Positions 10,941 to 22,100 of a DNA stretch of 64,000 nt are shown here, in pieces. Origin of the DNA: Bolinopsis microptera (Eukaryota > Ctenophora > Tentaculata > Lobata > Bolinopsidae). The position numbers and the translations under genes were made by a program. The stretch lies in assembly GCF_026151205.1 (NCBI RefSeq), contig NC_087079.1:4979230-5043229 (forward strand). Direction: 5' to 3'. Below the pieces are notes generated by a model that ran no database searches, was not told the origin of the DNA, and saw nothing but the letters and a program-made list of their open reading frames with translations. Each line of letters begins with the position of its first letter. Positions within the stretch are counted from its first letter, which is position 1.

Positions 10941-12468
10941 TCAAACTGGATATGCACTGGAATTGTAAATGGTTGAGGTTGTGCCTATCCAGTCTTGAAG
11001 AAAATTGTCACTCCTGTCCTTTTTAGTTTTGCTGTTGGCAGCTGATCCTTCTGTGAGGGTACCAAAATTAGTAATTCAAATTGTTATTACCTTAATTTCA
11101 AAATTGCATCACAATAAAATCCAACGGTACATTTTTTTAATTAAGTAGTTAAGTGGCTGGCCCGATGGAAATCAGGATTCGTTATCGTTTCAAAATTTCT
11201 GACTCCAATTCCCATTCATACCTGGAGGATGTACTGCCGGTTGTACAAGTTGAAGCATCTTGGAATTCAGCTTGGACACATTCCACATTTTTTACCTCTT
11301 TGTTTATAGATGTCGCTTTCATCTCAAAATCCTGTAATAAGTTGAATCATTTAAGTTATTGTCATACTGTAAATTAACGTAAAAATCATAACTACCTTTA
11401 CTTATCGGACATTATTTGAACGGACATTAAAATGAGATCCTTCAGCGTCCAATTAATCTCCGTTCAAATTAAGTCCGAAGAAGGTAAAAGTTAAGCATTT
11501 AAAATTACAATTCTCTGTTTCGAAGCCATTATACAGACCAACCGTCCAACCAATCATTTATATCTTGCAGATACCGAGATGAAAATTCAATAAACTTTTA
11601 AATTATTTCAGCTCACCTATTTGAGATTTTCGATTTCATCCTTTTAAGCTGCTAAATCTTCTTTAGCCCTCGTCACAGCTAGGTCTAACTCCTGGGCTAA
11701 AGCATCTGCTCTTTTAGTAGCGGCTGTTAAATCCTCTTGTCTATTCAGTCGTGACTGTAGGATTAGGGATCTTGATATTTCAAAGGATCACTCCTCTTTA
11801 GCCAGCTGGCGTCTTAGACCGAAAATTATGTCTTTCTGGCTCCGATTTTCCTGAGGAATAAATTAGTTATGGCAATGAAATTGTATTTGTACTAATCATC
11901 ATATTTTCAGAAAAAATAAGGTTCGACAGCAGATTGATTAACCTTCTATAATTGCTTATACTTATGTCGTGAACACTATAACAAGTTGAGCAATATATTT
12001 AATATAATGACATGACAGGTGACTGGTGGTTTGATATAAAAATAACCCTTTCACCTTTATAAAAATAACCCTTTCACCTTTTCGAGGAGCTTTCTTTGAG
12101 CAGGTCATTCTCCGATGTCAAGATTTCAATTTCGTCTTTTATAACACCTTTTTTGTTCGTTTCAAACCAAATTTGACATTTGTAAGCGTCCTTTTCCTCG
12201 ATCAACTGCCCCAGTTGTCGAAAAGCTATTTCTCTTCTTTGCTCTGAGTAAGAATTATGGTCAGTCTTAGTAAGTCCATATGAACATCAAGTGCTAAACA
12301 AAATACAAATATATGCAGCATGACTGGTGACTGATAAAAGACCAACATTTTCAAGTCGAAAATTGTCAACACAGTTTGAATATAAGCACCTAAAGAGCTG
12401 AGCTCGGCTGGTCGTCTTGTTCGAGAACATTTCCGAATAGCAGTTTGGATTGCTCTTTGGAATCCCAT
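10941..12468 (-). pseudogene. Decayed coiled-coil protein gene, five exon remnants
   Basis: Exon-like blocks on the minus strand keep splice sites: 12468-12390 (MGFQRAIQTAIRKC... ELSSL), 12243-12078 (QRREIAFRQLGQLIEEKDAY), 11850-11617 (SLILQSRLNRQEDLTAATKR), 11331-11222 (DFEMKATSINKEVKNVEC) and 11050-10941 (DRSDNFLQDWIGTTSTIYN, ending TGA). The first two join perfectly in phase (TTA G | AG CAA). The third has in-frame TGA and TAA codons, and the phases of blocks 2-3 and 4-5 do not match, so the gene looks dead or is missing exons. Heptad-like Leu/Ala/Glu/Lys composition indicates a coiled coil; the family (possibly FHAD1-like) is not certain. Confidence 0.5.
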
Positions 12469-12654
12469 TGAATATATTACTATATTATACTTTCAGTATA
12501 AGATTAGTGGTAGATAACTGTCGTAGCTTCTTTGATAGCATATACAACGAATTAACTAGCGTGGAAATAAATATGACCCGCGTGCATTTCAGGGATTTCA
12601 GCACATTTGTCGCGCGCGATTTTGTTTGCCATGACAACGCAACCAATACGTGCT

Positions 12655-12790
12655 TTACATACGTTGTTGTATCACGTTGCGACCCCCACGGTCGTTTCAC
12701 TTTATCGTCCTGACGATACAGGGGGAGCCGCGCACTTCGTGCGCGGCATGTCATACAACGTATGACGAATACGTTGCATGCCACTTTTCG
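12655..12790 (-). repeat. Hairpin-chain repeat, copy 1 (inverted)
   Basis: Contains perfect short hairpins in series: TATCGTC-ct-GACGATA (12703-12718), GCCGCGCAC-ttc-GTGCGCGGC (12727-12747) and GTCATAC-aac-GTATGAC (12750-12766). It is the reverse complement of the repeat at 14157-14285. Confidence 0.8.
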
Positions 12791-13379
12791 CGGAAAAAGG
12801 CGGAAAAAGGGGCATACAATGAAAGAAATCGGACTTTTTGGAGGGACGCATATTTTGCGTCCCTATTATCCTATTTGACCAAATATGGGATTAATTGAGT
12901 GAGCTGGCGCGCGCGCAACAAAAACAGTTAAATTCATTGTTTTTAACCAAGTTGCAAGTTTTGTGAATTTACTTGGTATGGTATCTTTGTATTGTTTTTA
13001 TTATTTAATTAACGACTTTATTAAGTCATTGTAACCTTCATGCAAATAAAAATTTAAATGTTTTAATATTTGTGTGAACTGAAAACCTGTAGTTTTGTTC
13101 CAAACTGTTTAATTTTGTAACACTAAGCCGGGCACTTTAGATGCAATAATCAAATTTACTCCGCAGGACATATAAATTTCTTGTAAGGCGTTTTAACTTC
13201 AGAACTTGCATTTGCCAAAAATTACAACATACAATTTCGTGACGTTCCCTGTTTGCTTGGTGTCTACTAAATCATCTTTTAACTCAGTTAAACAAAAATT
13301 CCATATATTGGACCTTCCAATTGGAGGACTTCGCCGCTTCGACGCGCCGCGCAAACTAGCATTCTTGCTTCGCATCAAA

Positions 13380-13437
13380 GTCAACCCATCGTCGATCGTT
13401 GCTCTGCTTCGCAGAGCAACGATCTCGATGGGTTGAC
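13380..13437. repeat. Long perfect hairpin, 26 paired bases, TTC loop
   Basis: Arms 13380-13391 / 13426-13437 (12 bp) and 13394-13407 / 13411-13424 (14 bp) pair perfectly, separated by a 2x1 internal loop and closed by a 3-nt TTC loop. It lies in the same GC-punctuated repeat region as the hairpin-chain copies. Confidence 0.85.
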
Positions 13438-13471
13438 ACCGTCAATCAAACCTTCCAATAGGTCTTTCATT

Positions 13472-13572
13472 GTAGGTTTACAACCTACCAGGACGCGCGC
13501 CGAGTTGGACTCGTCGACGGTCCTAAATATAATATATGGAACAAATATTTTACGAGTATCACCCGTTGAGGC
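13472..13572 (+). repeat. GTAGGTTTACAACCTAC element, copy A
   Basis: Shares about 55 nearly identical bases (hairpin GTAGGTT-tac-AACCTAC, then aggacgcgcgccgagttgga and ctcgtcgacggt) and the tail gagtatcacccgtt with copies at 15783-15867 and 46893-46993. The spacer between core and tail varies in length. Confidence 0.85.
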
Positions 13573-14156
13573 TATCACAACTGTCCGAAAAATTTGGTGC
13601 ATATCGGAGTTGACATAATGATCAAAATGAAGCAAAATACGTTGCTTTTAACTGTAACATAATGTTTGATGGTTGGATATGCATTATATTTTTCGGACAC
13701 TTTCCTTGTAAGTTTATGAGTAAGCTTACCAATTTTTGTTGCAATCGGAGGTCGGGAAGGATACTTAATATTTATTTGTTTGAAGAAAATTGTGCTGGCC
13801 GATATTAGCGCTAAAAAACCATCCTACAGTCGGCACGGTACGCGCGGCTCCGGGCTCACTACCTACCCTAACCATAACCCCGAAGCTAACTATAACCCTT
13901 ACCAAAACCTTGCTCTATCCAGAGCCCTTGCGCTTGCAGTAGCGCGCGCCCGCATCACGGCGGTTTTCTTGACTTGTGAAACAAGCGCGCCCGAAGTGGC
14001 GCGAAAGCACATGGTTAGGTGAAACCAAAACCCTAACTTTAACCCAAGCCCTTTACAATCAAATTCGTATTTTACTAGCGCTAGCCTGTCACGTGACCAA
14101 AACGGTTCTTGCCAATAACTCTCCAATATCCAAGGAGGAATTTTTACCCTACGTCA

Positions 14157-14285
14157 TTGTCATACGTTGTATGACCCGCCGCGCACGAAGTGCGCGGCTC
14201 CCCCTGTATCGTCAAAGACGATACACTGATACAGGGGGTCGCTTCACTATAGTGAAGCGACAGTGGGGGTCACCACGTGATACAA
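14157..14285 (+). repeat. Hairpin-chain repeat, copy 2 (most complete)
   Basis: Four adjoining perfect inverted repeats in about 100 bp: GTCATAC-gtt-GTATGAC (14159-14175), GCCGCGCAC-gaa-GTGCGCGGC (14178-14198), TGTATCGTC-aaa-GACGATACA (14205-14225) and the 22-bp palindrome TCGCTTCACTA/TAGTGAAGCGA (14239-14260). Three of the four have 3-nt loops. Confidence 0.85.
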
Positions 14286-14429
14286 CTACGTCATGGGTGG
14301 TGATTCGGAATCAGCGTCCAAAAATACACCGATTAAGATCACTTTTATGCCCAAAGGGCCTTTTCACAAGAATTTTCTTAAAATTTGGGCGAGTGATTTA
14401 GTAAAAGCTGAATTGACGGATTTTACTCG

Positions 14430-15075
14430 TTTAAATTTCTTCGAAGTAGTGCGCGCCGCTTTCTTTTCGAAATGTTATGGCACTTATGGTAAGTGCTACG
14501 AAGTAGCGCGCGCCGGGCCAGTCCATTAACAATGGTCAAGAGCGGAATTGGGGGGGGGGGGGCAGTTATGCCAGTTATTTTAAAAGAAAAGGTCATTCAA
14601 ACAACATATGCATACAAAACGATATCATTTGGGTTCATTTTTAATCTTTGTGTGGCAAAGGAAAGTTTGATTAGGTTTTTCTTGTCATACGTTGTATGAC
14701 CCGCCGCGCACGAGTGCGCGGCTCACCATAGTGAAACGACAGTGGGGGGGTCACGACGTGATACAAGGTTTTTCGGTAAATCTCACCTTTTTTCAAATAA
14801 CTTTCTGGATAGTAAGGATTTTTGAAAAACATGATTCTTGCCATCATATCTTTTATTTTTTGCCCATAACTCTCCAGGAAAGCATTTTTACCCTACGTCA
14901 TGGGGGTTGATTCGGAATCAGCGTCCAAAAATACACCGATTCATATCAATTTCATACCCAAAGGGCCTAATCACAAGAATTTTTTTGGGCGAGCGATTTA
15001 GTAGGAGCGACTTTTGGTGCCATTGTAGCGCGATGCACTACTGGGTCGCGCCGCGCATCAAATAATTCTTCTCGC
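14430..15075. repeat. Mosaic of GC-rich repeat segments shared with 46.55-46.87 kb
   Basis: Segments such as gtagcgcgcgccgggccagt (about 14503) followed by ccattaacaatgg, and gatgcactactgggtcgcgc (about 15040), recur at 46.56-46.66 kb in the same order and at about 46.83 kb inverted. The stretch also includes a G run at 14551-14562. No coding capacity was recognised. Confidence 0.6.
14684..14768 (+). repeat. Hairpin-chain repeat, copy 3 (shortened)
   Basis: Keeps GTCATAC-gtt-GTATGAC (14684-14700) and GCCGCGCAC-ga-GTGCGCGGC (14703-14722); the latter has lost one loop base but both stem arms are intact. The third hairpin is deleted and the palindrome is reduced to one arm. Confidence 0.8.
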
Positions 15076-15782
15076 AACTACACGTATGCAGATTGGCGAG
15101 ATGCGACGGATTGACATCGTGAATCAACCGGTGCCACTACCCGGAAAATTAATAACTTTTTTCTGGTTCTTAATATGAATGATCTTACTGGGCCGAGCTC
15201 AGGCTGTCATTCCGCCCAGAAAACCTTACCGCCTGCTGGGCTTGCTAGAGGTGATAGATTTTCAACAGCACGTTTGGCGTCGCGCGTCACATCGAGTTAA
15301 TCTTTCGCACGCTGCATTTAGTTTAGTAGTCATGACAACGACATGACTTTGCAAAGTTTAAAAGCGGTGACCTTTTATTTAGCCAAAAATCAAACTTTTC
15401 GGTTTAATTCAGAATCTAAGTTGTCCCAAATTGTGCTTCTGGGGAGCCTCCTTTAAATTTACGAGACGGACATTTTGTTGAAAACCGGAAGGTTCTATCT
15501 ATTTTACTTTTGGAGATATTCCCCGGCTGGTAGGGTTTGCTGGGCGCCGAATCTCTATTATGAACATAATAGCCTGAGGTCACCAGGTAAGGATGATCAT
15601 AAAGTACCCTCCCCCGATATCATTTAGACTGAGGCTGCACTGCTCCTAGACAAAGTAGGACTGAGGTAGCAGATTCCACTGCACTGCCACCCTTCTCCAG
15701 GGTATCATACCCTATTTTTGTACATATGTTCTTCTCTGACGCTACTGCCATAGAACAATGAACTGAAATTGCATTTATGTTG

Positions 15783-15867
15783 TAGGTTTACAACCTACCA
15801 GGACGCGCGCCGAGTTGGACTCGTCGACGGTATATGGAACAGATATTTTACGAGTATCACCCGTTAA
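15783..15867 (+). repeat. GTAGGTTTACAACCTAC element, copy B
   Basis: Same core hairpin and tail (gagtatcacccgttaa) as copies A and C, with the shortest spacer between core and tail. Confidence 0.85.
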
Positions 15868-16130
15868 GTTTTCAGTCACCCATTAGTGATTCTGAAAGTT
15901 TCAATTCTTTACAAACAAAATCTTTGTAAACTCACCAGTGAATTCACAAGACCCTTTATCATTGATCTGTCTATCTGGATTTATACTATAAAACTTAATT
16001 TTATTCGGTATCACCATTCATGCTGACTGAATAAGATAAACAGGCTTTATTTTCACGATTAAATGCATTAATTCAGTCCAGTTAAACAACAATTTCATTG
16101 AAACAAAAATTGTGTTAATATTTTAAAATT

Positions 16131-17276
16131 GTATTACAATTAACACTATTTTTGGAATATTGTGTCAAGGAAGACTTTATACCAGCCATTATGGGCAAAA
16201 GTTTTGTGCCTGATCAAATCAGAAAAATAGCTTCACTTCCTGCAAGAATGGGTGGGCTGAGCATTCCAGACTGCACATCAACAGCAGAGATGGAGTACAC
16301 TAACTCAGTAAATGCTACAAAACAGCTCACAGAAGCAGTTTTTCAACAGCTTACTACTTTCCATCTAAACGAAGAACTGCAGCATGAAATCATAAGTGAA
16401 GTAAAGAAGCGTAAGGAAGAGCTTTACAAACACCAACGTGAAACTATTATGAATGAGGTATCCCCATCAACACAAAGGCAATTAGAACTCCTTAGTGAAA
16501 AAGGAGCATCCATTTGGTTATCCACACTCCCGCTAAAAGCATGTGGGTACGTCCTTAACAAACAAGAATTCTTTGATGCCCTCTCACTCAGATATAATCT
16601 TACACTGTCTACAGCTAACAGAAGTCCCCTATGTGTATGTGGAAATCAAAATCATATCAACCATACCCTAACCTGCAAAATCGGAGGCTACGTTTCACTT
16701 AGACACAATTCACTAAGAGATACAATAGCTGAACTCCTAACCACTGTTTGCAAAGACGTTGAAACAGAACCCCAGCTTCTCTCCGTTCCACCCACACTTG
16801 AACTATCTAATGGAACAAATAGACAGGATGGTGCAAGACTGGACATCAGTGCGAGATCGTTTTGGTCGCCGCTGGACAGGGCATTCACAGATGTAAGGGT
16901 ACTTCACCCTCAAGCCCAGTCCAACAGTGACAAGAGCATCTCACAGATGTACCAATCTCACGAGAAAAGCAAAAAACGTGAGTACAATGACAGAGTCCTA
17001 AATGTTGAAAAGGCTACCTTCACGCCACTGGTGTTCAGTACTACAGGAGGAATGGCAACAGAGGCTTCACAGTTCCTAAAACATCTCGCTGAAAAGATCA
17101 GCCTAAAGAAAGGCCAACGATATTGTGATGTGATGTCATTTGTCAGACGCAGACTGCGTTTTGATCTACTCAGAACCTGTATAATCTCTATCAGGGGGTA
17201 CAGAGGTACCAGAACCCTTCCACCCACGGCAATAAGTGATTTGGACCTTAACCTGATCAACACTCCTAAACCCTAA
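16131..17276 (+). mobile_element. Retroelement ORF C-terminal part: Cys/His motif plus nuclease-like domain
   Basis: A continuous frame of about 374 codons ending in TAA, with no ATG near its 5' end, so the copy is 5'-truncated. In order: an ARMGGLSIPD segment typical of RT-containing elements, a charged helical stretch, SIWLSTLPL, a Cys/His cluster (CVCGNQNHINHTLTC, followed by RHNSLRD), then RQDGARLDISARSFW and AFTDVRV, a helix with EKSKKREYNDRV, and FTPLVFSTTGGM. From memory of such families this resembles the zinc-knuckle plus restriction-like endonuclease end of R2/CRE-type non-LTR elements; that is a family-level judgement, not a search. No internal stop, so the insertion is fairly recent or the ORF is still used. 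The RT domain itself is absent. Confidence 0.65.
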
Positions 17277-18144
17277 AAGGTCATGGAGTGCTTGTTGGAT
17301 GGGGGTCTAAACTGCTTTTTGTTGTGATGTGATTTAGTGGATTTTATATATATTATTACAAAGGGTTTTATTTTTACCTCAGTTTTTAAATTTGTACCAT
17401 TTTTACAGAATTTTTATATAGGGTCATTGCTATATTATGTGTATATTGTTTGAATATCTGTGGCCCATTAACACTATTAACGAGGTCTGATCGTCATCTT
17501 CTTACAGCATTCGATGTCTGTACTGTGTGAAGGTAATATGGTGATTGCGGCTTTGTTAACAAGGTTTGTCCGTTAGAGGGTCCGCAGTAGTCCCATTACC
17601 TTAGTATTGCTGTACAACTACTACAAAATTAACACAATTGTGTGCCAAAATGTCGACAATTGAAAATGATTTATAGTGAATTGAGTTTCCAAATTGTAAA
17701 ACCTATACTTTCTTTAAATACAAAAAACACATGTTTAATTGTTTTTATATCCTCAAAATCTGAGTTGATAATCAAATATTGTACTAGAATTATAACATCA
17801 CGTAAAACTAAAACTAGAAGGTAAATGTACTCATCGAAAAAATGGTGTAAGATGGTGAAAGTTGACAATTTGGATTATACTCATTAAACCCCCCTCTTAA
17901 AGTTAATGGGTTCTTGTGGTAATTTATAAGAAAGAAGAGTTTATCTGTGAGGCATAGGTTGCATTCCTTCGGCCTCGGGGTACCCTCGGGTACCTGGTTT
18001 GTTAGATGATCTGAAAAAAAAATAGAAAAATCGTGAACATCTTTATTTTATTAAATCTTTGTTATACTATCACCCCCACCCTCTCCCAGTTCAGTTCTCC
18101 AGTTTGAAAACACTAAGAATAACAAAGTTAATTACAACCCAGGT
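17277..18144. other. Spacer, probable 3' UTR of the retroelement then unique DNA
   Basis: The first few hundred bases after the stop are T-rich and may belong to the retroelement. No exon or repeat array was recognised up to the ribosomal protein gene. Confidence 0.4.
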
Positions 18145-18600
18145 ATGTTAGGAAGGGGAAACTGCAGACTTTTTCAATCTGGAATATACACTGCAGTCCG
18201 TCAAATTCACAGCAGACATTTTCCAAACGATGTTGTCACAGTCCAACATCCTCAAGCTAAAGACTTTGAAGAGGTGAAGGAGACTGGCCCTGAAGATTGG
18301 CCATTCTATGGAGGAAGGATTCAAGTAAAGCGGAAGAGTCGACCCCGTTTCCCTCAAGTTCTTCCAGTTGTTGATTCCACTCCCATTGACATAAGGTCTC
18401 ATCAAGTAGATCGAACAATCAGATTTGGCTCTAATCCAAGGACTTATCCAACTATGTTGGTTTATGCTGATGGTAGCACTATAACAATACCATATCATAA
18501 GCCAGTTGGAACTATCTACCTCCCTGGAGAAGGAACTCAAATTAGTCTTGGAGTTAAGAAAAAGGCTAAAGTTAAAAGGAGAGTCAAGATTGGGTTGTGA
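18145..18600 (+). CDS. MRPL55: Mitochondrial ribosomal protein mL55-like
   Basis: A single 151-codon exon starting MLGRGNCRLFQSGIY and ending in TGA at 18600. The N-terminus is basic and Arg-rich (AVRQIHSRHF), as expected of a mitochondrial targeting peptide. The central block RTYPTMLVYADGSTITIPYH followed by PVGTIYLPGE matches the family signature (YP-x-LLV-x-x-DGSTI-x-I-x-Y-x-x-P ... LP) of the mitoribosome large-subunit protein L55. The tail is a run of basic residues (KKKAKVKRRVKIG), likely rRNA contacts. The minus strand is also open over the whole length; the plus reading is chosen because of the family match. An exon just upstream is possible (acccagG before the ATG resembles an acceptor). 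Length is close to metazoan mL55. Confidence 0.65.
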   Translation: MLGRGNCRLFQSGIYTAVRQIHSRHFPNDVVTVQHPQAKDFEEVKETGPEDWPFYGGRIQVKRKSRPRFPQVLPVVDSTPIDIRSHQVDRTIRFGSNPRTYPTMLVYADGSTITIPYHKPVGTIYLPGEGTQISLGVKKKAKVKRRVKIGL

Positions 18601-19138
18601 ATATTTAACAAAATATATCATGTAAAATATGAATGCTTGTTAATTTCTAACATTATAGTGAAGAAGGTTATTTATATAATCCTGCTTTTATAACAACATA
18701 TTCGTGTTTTACGCCTAAAGGTATTTCTCTTACCGTGTAATTACAATGTTTTAGAAGGATCAACTAAAATTTTGATGAGTAATGATATCCTTGATAATGT
18801 AATTACTTGTCCTATTGATTGAGTCATTGATTAATAGTAAAATAGCAGCTAAATCTTGAACTGAAAATTTAAAGGTAACAGAAATATTCGCCCGTTTATT
18901 TCGAAACTTTGCATTATTCAGATCTACATTCCCTTCTTCATTTTGTTTTAGTTCCAAGATTTTACTTTGGGCTATTGAGTTTAAAATTAAGACCATTCTA
19001 TAAATATATTATGAACTTTAAATTACAGAGTTACAGATAAGGTCTTTAAACTACCATATTGATGATGATAGCTATAGGTTTTAGAGGGATGGTTCATGAT
19101 AAAGTCGGGATTAGCAGAAAAACTCAAATCTCTATCAG
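18601..19138. other. Intergenic, nothing seen
   Basis: AT-rich spacer between the mL55-like gene and the first recognised PhK gamma exon. The exon with the PhK start codon should lie here or be very short; none could be assigned. Confidence 0.4.
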
Positions 19139-22100
19139 GAAAAGTTTTGTTCGACACACGAGATGAACACGATATCGACTCATTTCACGCTCAATATGAG
19201 GTGAAAATACTCTCCGTTTAATATGTATTTATTATCATCTTCAAGTGTTATCATAAATCTGACGATAACAAGACGTATCGTGTGTTGTAACTAAGCTACC
19301 ATGGTTACCATGGGTCATACTTTAGTTTAATTATATACTAATAATTTCATCGATATTCGAAACGTTATATTAAACCAATTAGACTTGAAACACAACATTT
19401 GTTCTGCAGGTTAAAGAAGAGTTAGGGAGGGGGCTAACAAGCATTGTATGTAAATGTGTGGACAGATTTACTGACGAGAAGTATGCTGTGAAAATTATAG
19501 ACCTCAATCAGGTATTGTTACCATGTTATCAGGTATTGCTATTTCTCTTCTCTTCTTTTCTCTTCTCTTCTCTTCTCTTCTCTTCTCTTCTCTTCTCTTC
19601 TCTTCTCTTCTCTTCTCTTCTCTTCTCTTCTCTTCTCTTCTCTTCTCTTCTCTTCTCTTCTCTTCTCTTCTCTTCTCTTCTCTTCTCTTCTCTTCTCTTC
19701 TCTTCTCTTCTCTTCTCTTCTCTTCTCTTCTCTTCTCTTCTCTTCTCTTCTCTTCTCTTCTCTTCTCTTCTCTTCTCTTCTCTTCTCTTCTCTTCTCTTC
19801 TCTTCTCTTCTCTTCTCTTCTCTTCTCTTCTCTTCTCTTCTCTTCTCTTCTCTTCTCTTCTCTTCTCTTCTCTTCTCTGCTCTGCTCTGCTCTGCTCTTC
19901 TCTTCTCTTCTCTTTTTCTCTTCTGATACTGGTTTCCCCAATTATACAGTAAAATCACATTATGCTTACTTGACAAACATTATTCGTCGCCATTTGATTT
20001 TATTCAAGTTTCCATCTTCTATATTTCTGTATTATTTGATGGAAGTTTTAAATCATTCTATTATAGATTTAATCCATTTGCAGACATATTTCATAATAAA
20101 TCTGGTTTATTTGTTTAACAACTATTATAAATTTGTTGTTTCCCATGCTACAGTTTATCTAGGACAAAAAATGACTGTAGTTGGTATCTCAATAACAAAT
20201 GTTATTTTAAAACTAATAAATATTATTCCAGAGTTGTGACCTGGACGTTGAAGACTCGATTGTGAGTGAAGTTAGTGCTTTATCCAGGTTACCCCAGCAT
20301 CCTAATGTCACCGCTCTCATCAAGGTAACTGTAACAGTCTTATATCTGCTGCATCCTTTACAGCATTTTCCATAGTTTCTTATATATAACTGACACAAAT
20401 ATATATGTATCGATAAATTGCTGTATAAAATTTGTCTTTGTTTATCTTTTTATCAAGGTAACTGACGCTGGTCCCTGTGCACTAATCTGTCAGCACTGCA
20501 TTTGCAATAAGACAATGTAATGTACTGTGCAGTACAATATACATGTTGAAATGTTGTGCACTATGCTAAGTTTTCATCAAAATTCTTCCAGTTAATTTCA
20601 ATTACATTTCAATTACGATTATTTTACAGTTCAATTACAATTACATTTCAATTTATTGAGCACAGTTCCCTAGGTGTACAGTACAAATGCAAATGTGTAC
20701 ATCGTGCTGGAGCTTGCACCTAATGGAGAACTGTTCGACTATGTTAACCAGTTTGCTGTACTCTCGGAGAAAGTTGCTGCAAACCTTTTCAGGCAGCTAC
20801 TTCTAGGTAGGTGCTCCTTTACTCCTTTACTCCTTCACTAGTTCACTCCTTTACTTCTTTACCCCTTCACTCCTTTACTTCTTTACTCCTTCACTCCTTT
20901 ACTTCTTTACTCCTTCACTTCTTTACTCCTTCACTCCTTTACTTCTTTACTCCTTTACTCCTTCACTAGTTCACTCCTTTACTTCTTTACCCCTTCACTC
21001 CTTTACTTCTTTACTCCTTCACTCCTTTACTTCTTTACTCCTTCACTTCTTTACTCCTTCACTCCTTTACTTCTTTACTCCTTCACTCCTTTACTTCTTT
21101 ACTCCTTCACTCCTTTACTTCTTTACTCCTTCACTCCTTTACTCCTTTACTCCTTCACTCCTTTACTCCTTTACTCCTTCACTCCTTTACTTTTTACTCC
21201 TCTACTCCTTTACTCCTTCACTCCTTTACTTCTTTACTCCTTCACTTCTTTACTCCTTCACTCCTTTACTTCTTTACTCCTTCACTCCTTTACTTCTTTA
21301 CTCCTTCACTCCTTTACTTCTTTACTCCTTCACTCCTTTACTCCTTTACTCCTTCACTCCTTTACTCCTTTACTCCTTCACTCCTTTACTTTTTACTCCT
21401 CTACTCCTTTACTCCTTTACTCCTTTACTCCTTCACTTCTTCACTTCTTTACTCCTTTACTCCTTTACTTCTTTACTCCTTTACTCCTTTACTTCTCATT
21501 TTTTTCTTTCTATGATAATGATTAATGAGCTCAAATAACAACTTTTCAAGCAATAAAAAGATAGCTTGAGGGTCAGAACCTGTACTTTCAAAGTAGAATG
21601 CTTGTCAGGTGCTTAATAAGACACATAATTAGGTAACATGAAGACTGTTAAGCAAGTAGAAACCATATTAACATGTGTTATGCAAGCAAACCTCCCCCAA
21701 ACCTTTATAACTCACAGGTCTACACCACCTTCACTTCCACGACATAGTTCACCGTGACATAAAGATGGAGAATGTCCTGATGAACGAGAAGTTGGGTATA
21801 AAGCTGACTGACTTTGGTTTTGCTAAGAGGTTAGAACCAGGTGAAGCTTTGCACGACCTGTGTGGGACCCTGAGTTATATTTCACCGGAGATGATCCGCT
21901 CAGAGTTGGGGTCTAACTTAGCGGGGTATGGTAAAGAGGTGGACATGTGGGCATGTGGGGTGTTGTTGTACACTCTTCTTATGGGCCAGCCTCCTTTCCA
22001 TCATCCTATTAAAGTAAGTTCAGCGTTTTATTGAGCTGCATTATATTGAGCTGCATTATATTGAGCTGCATTATATTGAGCTGCATTATATAATTATATT

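Noticed and set aside
18148..18621. 157-codon minus-strand frame opposite the mL55-like gene
   Set aside because: Shadow of the plus-strand gene, which has the family motif and targeting-like N-terminus.
19458..20239. Long frames of Leu/Phe/Ser or Arg/Glu/Lys repeats
   Set aside because: Produced by the (TCTTC)n array within the PhK intron.
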